A stretch of 42,760 nt of DNA. Source: Thermoplasmata archaeon. Its GTDB lineage: Archaea; Thermoplasmatota; Thermoplasmata; Methanomassiliicoccales; Methanomethylophilaceae. Below, piece after piece: positions 25,050 to 34,133 of this stretch. The position numbers and the translations under genes are program-made. The DNA is taken from NCBI GenBank assembly GCA_015063285.1, contig SUST01000011.1, positions 1-42,760 of the forward strand, given 5' to 3'. Within the stretch, counting starts at the first letter, position 1; each line of letters starts with the position of its first letter. The notes under the pieces were generated by a model, which saw only the letters and a list, made by a program, of their open reading frames with translations, did no database searches and had not been told where the DNA came from.

Positions 25050-25843
25050 TGTTTAAGTACGACGAGAATAACAAATATCACAGGTTCGGAAGAACATGCA
25101 TGATAGTGTTCCTATCTCTGATTATGTTCGTAGAGATTTGGTGGCTTCTATCCATAATGGCAAACACCAATGTCTTCCCGACTCCTGCCGAAACTTTTGA
25201 GGCACTCATTGACTTCTTCAACAACGGCTACTCTCACCAGTCCGCGTGGAGCATCATCTGGTCATCATTAAGCCTGTTCATCGAAGGATTCCTTCTTGCA
25301 TTAGTCATTGCACTTCCCCTTGGACTGTTCCTCGGCTACTCCAAGATGCTTAACACGTTCGTCACACCCATGATTGAAGTTCTCAGACCAATTGCACCTA
25401 TCGCATGGGCCCCTGTTTTCATCTATGGTATAAACTATAGTGTCGGACCGATACTTGTCGTATTCATTGGTATCTTCTTCCCGCTTCTCACCAATATCAT
25501 CTTTGGTGTCAAGAAGATAGACCAGAACCTAGTAGATGCAGCAAAAACTCTTGGGGCCAACAAGACACAAGTCTTTACCAAGGTCATGGTACCAAGTGCC
25601 GTACCCTATTTAATGAATGGAGTGAAAATCGGTCTGGGTGTAGGATGGATGTGTATCGTAGCAGCAGAGATGTACTCTCCAGTATCTATTGGAGTGGGCT
25701 ACTGTCTCCAGAGCATGTGTCAGAATAGTCTCTGGCCCAGTGTATTTGCAATACTGGTAATAATCGCAATACTGGGGATCTTAACAACTAGTGTGTCCGA
25801 ATATGCTCAGAAAACAATAGCTAAAAGGATGGGGATGGAATGA
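25049..25843 (+). CDS. ABC transporter permease, SsuC/TauC type
   Basis: This 264-residue inner-membrane permease has about six hydrophobic segments and the EAA-type cytoplasmic loop AAKTLGANKTQVFTKVMVP, which docks the ATPase. It starts inside the stop of the binding-protein gene and overlaps the ATPase gene by ATGA. The family moves nitrate, sulfonates, taurine or pyrimidine precursors; the substrate here is not determined. Confidence 0.93.
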   Translation: MFKYDENNKYHRFGRTCMIVFLSLIMFVEIWWLLSIMANTNVFPTPAETFEALIDFFNNGYSHQSAWSIIWSSLSLFIEGFLLALVIALPLGLFLGYSKMLNTFVTPMIEVLRPIAPIAWAPVFIYGINYSVGPILVVFIGIFFPLLTNIIFGVKKIDQNLVDAAKTLGANKTQVFTKVMVPSAVPYLMNGVKIGLGVGWMCIVAAEMYSPVSIGVGYCLQSMCQNSLWPSVFAILVIIAILGILTTSVSEYAQKTIAKRMGME

Positions 25844-26637
25844 GCGACTCTATTATTAATGTGAAAGAAGGGGACGAATTCATCGTCATTGATGGCATAC
25901 GTAAGACATACAGGAAAGACGAAGAAGAAATAGTAGCAATTGATCGCATAGACTTGAAGATCAATAAAGGAGAGCTCGTATCGATCGTAGGACCATCAGG
26001 ATGCGGTAAAACTACGATCCTACGTATGATTGCAGGTTTGTTGGAACCTACAGAAGGCAAAATCACAATCGCTGGAAAGGAGGTCAACGAACCTGGAGCT
26101 GACAGAGGAATGGTCTTCCAGGACTTTGCACTCTTCCCTTGGCGCTCCGTAAGAAGGAATGTCGAATTCGGTATGGAAGTAGCCAAGGTCCCTAAGGAAG
26201 AACGTCGTCAGAGAGCGGAGAAATATCTCGAACTAGCAGGCCTTGGAGACTTCAAAAATGCAAAGGTCCATGAACTCTCAGGAGGAATGAAACAACGTGT
26301 AGGGATAGCACGTGCTCTTGTTAACCACCCTGATGTCATCCTTATGGACGAACCGTTCGGTGCTCTAGACGCTCAAACAAGAAACATCATGCAGGCTCAA
26401 TTAGTTGATATTCTGGCCAAGACAGAGCAGACTGTGATATTCATCACACACTCAGTGGATGAGGCTCTCTTCTTGTCAGATCGTGTTGTAATTCTTTCTA
26501 AGCGCCCTTCCGTGGTTAAAGAGATAATCACCGTTCCATGGGAAAGACCTCGTGATCGTACAACACCCGAATTTACGGCTTTGAGAAAGAGAATACTTGA
26601 AGAATTAGAGAAAGAGAACGTGATGTACAAAAAATGA
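25840..26637 (+). CDS. ABC transporter ATPase, SsuB/TauB type
   Basis: The 265-residue ATPase has Walker A GPSGCGKTT, Q-loop FQDFALFPW, signature LSGGMKQRVG, Walker B VILMDEPFGALD and the H-loop ITHSVDEAL. It powers the importer encoded by the two preceding genes. All three genes overlap, so they form one operon. Their base composition looks more AT-rich than the Hsp70 operon upstream, which may mark acquired DNA. Confidence 0.95.
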   Translation: MSDSIINVKEGDEFIVIDGIRKTYRKDEEEIVAIDRIDLKINKGELVSIVGPSGCGKTTILRMIAGLLEPTEGKITIAGKEVNEPGADRGMVFQDFALFPWRSVRRNVEFGMEVAKVPKEERRQRAEKYLELAGLGDFKNAKVHELSGGMKQRVGIARALVNHPDVILMDEPFGALDAQTRNIMQAQLVDILAKTEQTVIFITHSVDEALFLSDRVVILSKRPSVVKEIITVPWERPRDRTTPEFTALRKRILEELEKENVMYKK

Positions 26638-26641
26638 AACA

Positions 26642-26667
26642 GGGGAGGGAACCCTCCCCATTTTTTT
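26642..26667. terminator. Terminator shared by the ABC operon and ybaK-like gene
   Basis: GGGGAGGG and CCCTCCCC form an 8-bp stem with an AA centre, followed by ATTTTTTT. It ends the rightward ABC operon. The T-run abuts the stop of the convergent deacylase gene. Confidence 0.85.
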
Positions 26668-27140
26668 CAATCCAGACATTTCCGTATGTTAGCAAACTGG
26701 AACTTCATCATCTTCGGGAGATCCCCAACATTGACTTTTAGCTGACACCCGACCTTGCCTGCACTGAAATACATGTAGTCGGCATCCTTTGCAGTCTCAT
26801 CGATCGTGATCGTCACTGGACGTTTGGTACACAAAGGCGAACAACCGCCGTGGACATAGCCCATCAGTGGCAGCAGCTGATCCGATTTGAGCATGGAAAC
26901 TGACTTCTCACCCACTGCGGCAGCAGCCTTCTTCAGATCCAGTTCGCCAGTTACAGGGACAAGGAAACAATAGTAGCACTTCTCCTTCCCTACTGTCATC
27001 AGAGACTTGAATACCCTGTTGGGGTCCTGGCCATTTGCCTCTGCGATCTCCATTCCATTAAGGCCCTGCCCGTCGTAGTATATGGCCTCGTAAGGGATCT
27101 TGAGCCTATCCAAATGCCTCATAGGGTTGGTCTTCTCCAT
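26667..27140 (-). CDS. ybaK: YbaK/EbsC-type aminoacyl-tRNA deacylase
   Basis: The protein belongs to the YbaK/ProX editing family, whose members hydrolyse mischarged Cys-tRNA(Pro) or Ala-tRNA(Pro). Visible signatures are the conserved K in RVFKSLM, LVPVTGELDLKKAAAAVG and the GYVHGGCSPL loop. The ATG at 27140 gives MEKTNPMRHLDRLKIPYE, the usual beginning, and 157 residues; an ATG at 27173 would add 11 residues. It is divergent from hypF. Confidence 0.9.
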   Translation of the reverse strand: MEKTNPMRHLDRLKIPYEAIYYDGQGLNGMEIAEANGQDPNRVFKSLMTVGKEKCYYCFLVPVTGELDLKKAAAAVGEKSVSMLKSDQLLPLMGYVHGGCSPLCTKRPVTITIDETAKDADYMYFSAGKVGCQLKVNVGDLPKMMKFQFANIRKCLD

Positions 27141-27243
27141 AGTCTCACTGAGCGTTTGATTGTCCCTCTTCATAGATAATAGATGGCCTGATCAGTCACG
27201 CTCTGCCAAACCTATCTATAATGTGAATTGAGATATGCCGGCC

Positions 27244-29400
27244 ATGAGGATACTAATCCGCGGGACTGTCCAGGGTGTCGGCTTCAGACCGACCGTATAC
27301 CGTTCGGCCGTAAAGGTCGGAGCCTCTGGCAGCGTTTGGAACAACGGTTCCGATGTCGTCATAGACACTGACCGCGGATAGGAGCTGCTGAAAGCCATCA
27401 AGGAAGACCTGCCACCACTGGCCGTTATAGAATCCGTCGATTGTCAGGAATCGGATTACAGAGGCCCCAAGGGTTTCAGCATCAATATGTCCAAACAACT
27501 CGGGGAAGGGGCATCCATTCCTGCTGACAGCGCCATCTGCGACGATTGCCTGAAGGAGATGCTGTCTCCCGGAAGACGCAGGAACTACCCTTTTACGACC
27601 TGCACAAACTGCGGTCCGCGCTTCACCCTGCTGAAAGGTATGCCCTACGACCGCCCCCTTACGTCGATGGACTCGTTCCCCCTCTGTCCGGACTGCTTGA
27701 AGGAATTCAAAGATCCCGTTGACAGAAGATTCCATCATCAGACGATATGCTGTCCGAATTGCGGACCCAGATATCGTTTGGAGAACGACAAGGCACCGAT
27801 GAATACGGCGGACCCGATCGCATCTCTGGCTAAGAATCTCGACGCAGGCTGCATTGCAGTGGTCAAAGGCTGGGGAGGCATGCATATCTGCTGTACCTTG
27901 GACAATCTCGGTAAACTCAGGGAATGGTACGGCAGGAAGGAGAAACCCTTCGCCATTATGGCACGCGACATGGAGTCTCTGAAGAATTATGGAGATCCGA
28001 CACCGTTCGAAGAGATGCTCCTTGGTTCACCCAACAGGCCTATAGTACTAGTCAAGAAGAAGCCATCGGATCTGACCGAACTTGCATCTCCCGGCCTTGA
28101 CAACATAGGGATGTTCCTACCATACACAGGGATGCATCACTTGCTTTTCTCAAAACTCAATCATGATGCTCTGGTCATGACATCTGCCAATATCCCTGGA
28201 GAACCTATGATCGTCGATGATTCAAGGATTAAGGAACTCGGAGCTGACCTGTACCTGTTGCATGACCAACCTATTCTGAACCGCGCAGACGATACAGTTG
28301 TCAGAGCTATGGGGACCAATACGCAGTACATCCGCAGGTCCAGAGGGAACGTTCCATACCACCTCCCGATATCGCCGAAGGGCTGCGCGGTCGGCCTCGG
28401 CCCCCAGGAGAATCTTACTGCCGCCGTAGCTCTGGATGGTAACATCTGGCCTACACAGTATATCGGGAACGGAGAGAAGATTGGTGTACCTGAATACCTT
28501 GAAGAAGCAGTAAGGACGCAGATAGGATTCCTTAACTGCAAGCCTTTGATCTTCGCCATCGACCTTCACCCAGGATACTCCAATAGACCACTGGGAAAGA
28601 GGCTAAGCCAAGAATTCGGAGCGGAACTGATAGAAGTTCAGCATCATTGGGCCCATGCCGCATCACTTATGGTGGATTCGGGAGTCGAATCCTGTGTCGC
28701 TCTGACTCTGGACGGTACCGGCCACGGTGACGATGGGACAGCATGGGGCGGAGAGGTCCTGAAAGCCGACTTTAACTCATACAAAAGGGTCGCCCATCTG
28801 GAAACGATTCCTTTGCTGGGATCCGAGAGGGCACTTTACGACCTCAGAAGGCTCAAGTTCGCGATAGATGAGATGAACGGAGTCGAGAACAACAGTTTCA
28901 CGGATAAGGAAGCCTTCATCCTCAGAAAACTTATGGACACCAGTGTCCGCACATCCTCATTCGGGAGGATATTAGACGCTCTTTCCTACTGGCTCGGGAT
29001 CTGTGAATACAGAACATATGACGGAGAGCCCGCCATGAAGCTCGAACCACTGCTGGCCAGAGGAAAACTGGTCGAAGGTTTCGAGACAGATATCGTCGAT
29101 GGTTGCGTAAGGACTGCACACCTCTTCCATAAGACCAAGGAGAAGAAGGAGGACGTCGCGTACTCCATCGTGTACAACATCATGGAGAAGCTTGTCCAAT
29201 CAGCATCGGACGAGGCGGATTCATCGGGAATAGATTACATAGGGATCACCGGAGGAGTCTCCTACAACAGTACGATCACGAATATGTTCAAAGAGCTTGT
29301 ATCAAGCACCGAACACCAACCCATCCTGCACAACGAAGTACCCAACGGTGACGGCGGAGTTTCTATAGGCCAGGCTGCTATTGCGGCAAACCGTCTTTGA
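27244..29400 (+). CDS. hypF: HypF hydrogenase maturation protein with in-frame amber
   Basis: HypF makes the carbamoyl group that becomes the cyanide ligands of [NiFe]-hydrogenase. From 27244 the frame gives an acylphosphatase domain ([22 protein letters not shown]), then TAG at 27379-27381 (codon 46). It then continues without further interruption through two zinc fingers (CDDC/CTNC and CPDC/CPNC), the YrdC-like domain and the C-terminal carbamoyltransfer domain ([25 protein letters not shown]). The total of about 718 residues is normal. The first ATG after the TAG, at 27487, would delete the acylphosphatase. Amber readthrough as pyrrolysine is the likely explanation. An ATG at 27235 is an alternative start. 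Confidence 0.92.
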
Positions 29401-29404
29401 AAAA

Positions 29405-29418
29405 ATCTATTAATAGAT
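29405..29418. promoter_or_regulatory. Palindrome and hairpin between hypF and the cob genes
   Basis: ATCTATTAATAGAT is a perfect 14-bp palindrome 4 bp after the hypF stop. It is followed by GATGGT/ACCATC around a 7-nt loop (29416-29434). A TATA-like CTTTATCTC lies at 29442-29450, about 30 bp before the next start. The element may end hypF transcription or control the next operon. Confidence 0.4.
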
Positions 29419-29478
29419 GGTGGATACAACCATCCATATGCCTTTATCTCTGGAATACATGTCCAATTCTCAGATAAA

Positions 29479-30489
29479 ATGAGCAATGTGCTATTCGTGC
29501 TCCTCGACGGGGCTGAGGACCATCCCAATCCGCTATTGGGCGGAAAGAAGCCTTACGAGGTCGCGGATATGCCTTTCCTCAGATCCAAAGCCTGTCATAG
29601 ATACACGACGACAGGACGCGGATACACACATCTGTTCCTTAACGAATTCTTCACAGGACATCCCCCGGAGATGTCCAGAGCTGCGATCGAGGCTATGGGC
29701 GTAGGACTCTTGGATATCAAAGATCCCAAGAGAACGGCATACAGGCTCAGCCCCGCAGAGATCCATAACAACATGATCCATTGGTCATATCATGCCGAAG
29801 AGTTCAAAGAAGAATTGATTTCGACAGTGAACAAGAACCTCCACATATTGGACGAATACGACCCTCAGATAAGGTACTTCATAGGCGGAAGGGCGATCCT
29901 GACTATGGAATCGGACTATGTCCCTGAACTGCCAGGACCTCCAGTCGATGCGCCTCTGGTTAGAATTCCTGGCAAGCTCGGAGAGTTCCTCAGGGCCATA
30001 TGGGACGATATGGGAGGCATTACCGATTATCCCTGGGGATGCGGTAAGTTCGGAAAACAGTATGACATCATCCCGGGAATAAACAATATGAAAGTCGTAT
30101 CGAACAGCCCTACCGCACTAGGCGTTTGCGCCTCATTGGGATGTGCCTTCCAGCATGTAGAACAGGTGGAGGACAGGTTCCCCGTGGCCAAAGAGGCCTT
30201 GGAGCATGGGGATGTATTCCTTCACATAGATGAGGTGGATGAATACGGCCATCAGAAGGATCCGTTCAAGAAGAAAGAGATTCTCGAAAGAACGGACAGG
30301 CTCATGTCCGAATACTTCTCGGATGTCGACAATATCATCTATTTCGTGGACCACGGAACTTCGTGTGTCACGGGAGAACATATCTTAATGAATGTACCGC
30401 TATGGACCACCATTGACCTGGGCAGAAAGGAAGATGAGATCCTTCCGCTCAATAATCTGGTCAACATGCTGCTGACCAACAAAAGGTGA
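29479..30489 (+). CDS. ApgM-like AlkP-superfamily enzyme in the cob cluster
   Basis: The 336-residue protein resembles archaeal cofactor-independent phosphoglycerate mutase and other alkaline phosphatase superfamily members: FVLLDGAEDHPNPLLGGKKP at the N-terminus, then HIDEVDEYGHQKDP and DHGTSCVTGEHI with metal-ligand Asp/His residues. It is shorter than typical ApgM (about 400). The usual Ser/Thr region is altered to FFTGHPPEMSRAAIEAMGVG. It lies 5 bp before cobT. Cobamide assembly needs an alpha-ribazole-phosphate phosphatase and no CobC or CobZ is seen here, so that role is a reasonable guess. A glycolytic role is the alternative. Confidence 0.8.
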   Translation: MSNVLFVLLDGAEDHPNPLLGGKKPYEVADMPFLRSKACHRYTTTGRGYTHLFLNEFFTGHPPEMSRAAIEAMGVGLLDIKDPKRTAYRLSPAEIHNNMIHWSYHAEEFKEELISTVNKNLHILDEYDPQIRYFIGGRAILTMESDYVPELPGPPVDAPLVRIPGKLGEFLRAIWDDMGGITDYPWGCGKFGKQYDIIPGINNMKVVSNSPTALGVCASLGCAFQHVEQVEDRFPVAKEALEHGDVFLHIDEVDEYGHQKDPFKKKEILERTDRLMSEYFSDVDNIIYFVDHGTSCVTGEHILMNVPLWTTIDLGRKEDEILPLNNLVNMLLTNKR

Positions 30490-30494
30490 ATCAA

Positions 30495-31607
30495 ATGACA
30501 GAATTCGATATACCGCCATCCCTGGGATTGTACGGGGATGAGAAAATCGCAAAAGACATCCTTTCCCGCATCTGGGGAAAGAGAGGAGTATTCACCTGCA
30601 CGGTGGCCAGTACCATGACGTCCAGCATTCCGGGGGTCTCGGATGCCGGAGACACTCCCGAACTCACCCTATACACTGGTGCTGCAGATGCTGAACTGCT
30701 GGTCAACGGAAAGACGACCTGTATCAAGGGCGTCCCGATCAACCCTGGAGGAATCCCGACTCCCGCAACCCTTACCAAGGCGGCACTCGACCTCTCAGGG
30801 ATGCAATTCTTCATCGTAGACGGAGGATGCTATGTCGAACCGGACATACCACGCTTCTACCTCGGAGGAAAATGCGGCCAGAAGATCACCACAGCCCACG
30901 CAGTCGAGAATGTAAGGACCATCTATGAGAAGGGATACAGACTCGGAGAGCAACTGGCCAGGGACAATGCTTTCGTAATTATCAGCGAGAGCTGCGCAGG
31001 AGGCACGACCACCGCTCTGGCAGTGATGACTGCCATGGGAGTGCTGAAGGAGAACCTGGTAAGCAGCAGTTCTCCGAAGAACCCCAAGGAGCTCAAGAGC
31101 AAACTCGTAAAGGAGGCTCTGGAGACAGCTGGAATCTCTCCCGGAGATTATGCCGACAAACCATTGAAAGCAATAGAATGCTTCGGTGACCCGATGATGC
31201 CCGCCAACGTCGGAATCCTCTGCGGTGCAGCCAAGCATGTGCCTGTCATCGTAGGAGGAGGAACTCAGCTTGCGGCAGTCATGGCAACGGCGGTGAAACT
31301 GCACCCTGAGATCGTCGGAAACTTCATGCAGGGAACCACCAGATGGCTGATGAACGATCCCAACTCCAACATGAAGAAGATAATGGACTGCATCTCGGAC
31401 AGGATCCCGATCCTTTACGTCAATGTGGATTACACTGACAGCCCCTACGAAGGGCTCCAAGCCTATGAGTGGGGATATATCAAAGAAGGAACAGGATGCG
31501 GAGGATCCTCCGTGGGCGCAATCATAACAAGTGCTGGAAAGATCACTGCTGACGATCTGAGGGACAAGGTCCATGAGATCTACAAAGGAATAATAGAATT
31601 CGACTGA
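30495..31607 (+). CDS. cobT: Archaeal CobT, NaMN phosphoribosyltransferase
   Basis: This enzyme activates the lower-ligand base of cobamides by transfer of ribose phosphate from nicotinate mononucleotide. The 370-residue protein matches the archaeal CobT group: TGAADAELLVNGKT, GGIPTPATLTKAAL, SESCAGGTTTALAVMTAMG and FGDPMMPANVGI. The ATG at 30495 follows AAAAGGTGA. It is convergent with cobY with no intergenic gap (TGA ends at 31607; cobY stop starts at 31608). Confidence 0.93.
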   Translation: MTEFDIPPSLGLYGDEKIAKDILSRIWGKRGVFTCTVASTMTSSIPGVSDAGDTPELTLYTGAADAELLVNGKTTCIKGVPINPGGIPTPATLTKAALDLSGMQFFIVDGGCYVEPDIPRFYLGGKCGQKITTAHAVENVRTIYEKGYRLGEQLARDNAFVIISESCAGGTTTALAVMTAMGVLKENLVSSSSPKNPKELKSKLVKEALETAGISPGDYADKPLKAIECFGDPMMPANVGILCGAAKHVPVIVGGGTQLAAVMATAVKLHPEIVGNFMQGTTRWLMNDPNSNMKKIMDCISDRIPILYVNVDYTDSPYEGLQAYEWGYIKEGTGCGGSSVGAIITSAGKITADDLRDKVHEIYKGIIEFD

Positions 31608-32213
31608 TCATTCCTTGTGGAAGGAACGGGCCAGATCCAATTCCAACTGCGTGTTGACGTTGACCGATAGTTCGGGCCAGTTGGTCTCATACAAAGTCTC
31701 GGTCAAATACTCTCCAGCCAGCGTTTTCTTTCTGTCTATGACGGATACGCCTGAGAGCACCCACTTGTTCCCACGTTCCTCGCGAGTGTACGAGGGTATG
31801 ATTCCGATGCTGCGAACGACCTCCTCATCGATGACCGCCAGCAGAGAATCCATGATCCCCGGGTTGAAGTAATCGATGATACTATCGAAGATTTCTGAAG
31901 TTATCAGCGGAAGGTCTGATGGCGTGGTCAGGACATAATCTCCGCTGAGGCATTCGAGCGCCTGATGCAGATCTCCCATGAAATCATCGCCTGAGGTCCT
32001 AACAGTCTCGATCCCGATGCTCTTGAGATACTTCTCCGTCTCCAGCGTGTTATCGCTTACCGATACCAATATCCTGTCGACTTTCTTTGCGCCTTTCAGA
32101 GCATCTATCACCCTTTCAACGGTGCATTTGTCGCCGACCTTCATCATCGGTTTCTCAATTCCGCACTTGCCCATACGCGTGCCCTTTCCGCCAGCATGGA
32201 CAAGAGCCTCCAT
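31608..32213 (-). CDS. cobY: CobY, GTP:adenosylcobinamide-phosphate guanylyltransferase
   Basis: This archaeal non-orthologous replacement of bacterial CobU forms adenosylcobinamide-GDP. The 201-residue protein has the nucleotidyltransferase signature HAGGKGTRMG (6-16), EKPMMKVGDK and the TTPSDLPLI metal site. It is the last gene of the cobD-cbiB-cobS-cobY operon; its ATG is 1 bp after the cobS stop. Confidence 0.93.
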   Translation of the reverse strand: MEALVHAGGKGTRMGKCGIEKPMMKVGDKCTVERVIDALKGAKKVDRILVSVSDNTLETEKYLKSIGIETVRTSGDDFMGDLHQALECLSGDYVLTTPSDLPLITSEIFDSIIDYFNPGIMDSLLAVIDEEVVRSIGIIPSYTREERGNKWVLSGVSVIDRKKTLAGEYLTETLYETNWPELSVNVNTQLELDLARSFHKE

Positions 32214-32214
32214 T

Positions 32215-33048
32215 TCACATCACCGTTAGGTAGAGCTGGATGAAGAGCATTATGAAGAACACAAGGAATGGTCTGGACACCTCATTGGTCGCTCCGAGGA
32301 TGTCCCCGTTGACCATTCCGAAGACCCTGTTGGCCGTCCTTGCCATCACGTATCCGACTACCGCCGAGATGACCATCCCGGACACGGCTGTGATGAGCAT
32401 TACCGGCAGGATTTCATCCCATGGGATCTCCGAATAGATGTTAAGGAACAGCCCTCCCACTGCGAACAGGATAATGAGTGCGAATATACTGACGAACACG
32501 CCGAGAACAGCCGAGCGGGACGTTGTCCTCTCGACCTGTCTGGCCGCCATTCCGTTCCCTGGCTTTCCCAGAGATGCAGCTATGACCATCGCATTCTTCA
32601 CGAAGACCTCTACAGCTGGGAACACCAGTATCATCAAGGCCCTATTACCGAACATGGAATAGAACGCAACGCTGCACAGTACTGTGATCAGCGCCACGCC
32701 GATCCCTCCGGCACCGACTAGGGTATCCTTCAGGGCACGTATGTGATCGGACTGCTGTCCAGATACGATCATTCCGTCACCGAAATCCGTGAGACCGTCG
32801 AAATGAAGGAATTTGCTTCCCGCATATACTGTCAGAAGCACAAGAACTGCTGTCACGAGACCGTTACCGAAGCCTATGGTCTCCGAGAGCACGAGCATGA
32901 ATATCGAAACAAGCATCACGAGGAATCCAAATATCAGACCAACAAGAGGTGTAAGATGGAACCTTGTCTCCATATCATCCATGTCCTCCTGCGTGATATT
33001 CATGTGGAAGATCGTGTAGAATGATACCAATGCTCTCAGTGCGCCCAT
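32215..33048 (-). CDS. cobS: CobS, cobalamin-5'-phosphate synthase
   Basis: This membrane enzyme joins adenosylcobinamide-GDP to the alpha-ribazole (phosphate) lower ligand. The 277-residue protein has about six to seven membrane segments and the acidic motif HFDGLTDFGDGM, in which the Asp residues bind Mg. The substrate loop GAGGIGVALI follows. It sits between cbiB and cobY in the operon. Confidence 0.95.
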   Translation of the reverse strand: MGALRALVSFYTIFHMNITQEDMDDMETRFHLTPLVGLIFGFLVMLVSIFMLVLSETIGFGNGLVTAVLVLLTVYAGSKFLHFDGLTDFGDGMIVSGQQSDHIRALKDTLVGAGGIGVALITVLCSVAFYSMFGNRALMILVFPAVEVFVKNAMVIAASLGKPGNGMAARQVERTTSRSAVLGVFVSIFALIILFAVGGLFLNIYSEIPWDEILPVMLITAVSGMVISAVVGYVMARTANRVFGMVNGDILGATNEVSRPFLVFFIMLFIQLYLTVM

Positions 33049-33110
33049 TGAAAATCCTCGTCTTAGCTGGATGGATGTTCTGACCAGTACACATCTGATG
33101 TGTTTCTCAC

Positions 33111-34133
33111 TTATAAAGGTAATACGGAGAGGATGAGGTCCTCAAAGAACAGTTGAACATGTATCCCCAAGAATGCGTATAACGGGAAACTGATCAGGAG
33201 CATGAACAATATAGATGTCAATTCGACCAGCCTCATGCAGCGCTGGACGTCCCTTGTTGTGGGTAGCGGTCCCTTCCCCATGACGTATACGTTCCTCTTC
33301 TCCATTGATATGCCCAAAGCTGCCGATACGGCGGTCATCGGCCACCCGCTGTTAGGGCTGGGAGTCTTCGTATGCTCTTCTCTTGCAGCAGGTACTGCCG
33401 CCCTCCAATCCATACGTAGGAACAAGGCTGCCAGAGCTACAAAGAATGGCGATACCCTTGATGTGAACCAACCGAGGACATCATCGAATTTGGCAGGGAA
33501 GAATCCTAGCCTTCCATATCTGTCATTGAGATACCCCCACATCGCATCCATCAGATTGGAACACCTGAACATGATAGAACCCAGGATACCTAGAAGTCCG
33601 AAATAGAATGTGGGGGACAGTATGCTGTCCACAAGATTCTCTGATACGGTCTCACAACAGGATGATGCAATATGCTCCGCATCCATCCCTTTGGTGTTGC
33701 GACTGACGATCATCTGGACCTTGGCGGCGGCATCCTCCACCCTTCCAGCATCGAGATCCTCACAGATTGGGTTACAGTGCTTCCTGAATGAGAATATGGC
33801 GAACTGAATCTTGAAGATGAATGCGGAAATGATAATCCAAGCGGCTTCTCCCCATACATCATCATAGTCTGAGACCAGCCCATGAATGAGTGCGATCAAT
33901 AGGATCCCGATCCCACCGAATATGATGAAAACCAGCAGGTACGAGAGAAAACCGATGACGGATGTGGATATCTTGTCCCTGGTCTTGACCCTCTTATCGA
34001 TCGCATCCAGCAGATTACCCATCCATCTGAGGGGATGGATGGCGTTGGGAACATCCCCTATGAAGCGGTCTATCATTATGGCCAGAACGATTATAGCAAG
34101 CGCGTCCAGCCATAATTCCAAGGGATCACCCAT
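33111..34133 (-). CDS. cbiB: CbiB, adenosylcobinamide-phosphate synthase
   Basis: The membrane protein CbiB attaches the aminopropanol arm, or its phosphate, to adenosylcobyrate. The 340-residue sequence begins with DRFIGDVPNAIHPLRWMGNLL, the family's N-terminal signature, and contains SRNTKGMDAEHIASSCCETVSENLVD and GWPMTAVSAALGI. Its ATG lies 8 nt inside the end of cobD, implying translational coupling. It ends in TAA, unlike most genes here. Confidence 0.95.
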   Translation of the reverse strand: MGDPLELWLDALAIIVLAIMIDRFIGDVPNAIHPLRWMGNLLDAIDKRVKTRDKISTSVIGFLSYLLVFIIFGGIGILLIALIHGLVSDYDDVWGEAAWIIISAFIFKIQFAIFSFRKHCNPICEDLDAGRVEDAAAKVQMIVSRNTKGMDAEHIASSCCETVSENLVDSILSPTFYFGLLGILGSIMFRCSNLMDAMWGYLNDRYGRLGFFPAKFDDVLGWFTSRVSPFFVALAALFLRMDWRAAVPAAREEHTKTPSPNSGWPMTAVSAALGISMEKRNVYVMGKGPLPTTRDVQRCMRLVELTSILFMLLISFPLYAFLGIHVQLFFEDLILSVLPL

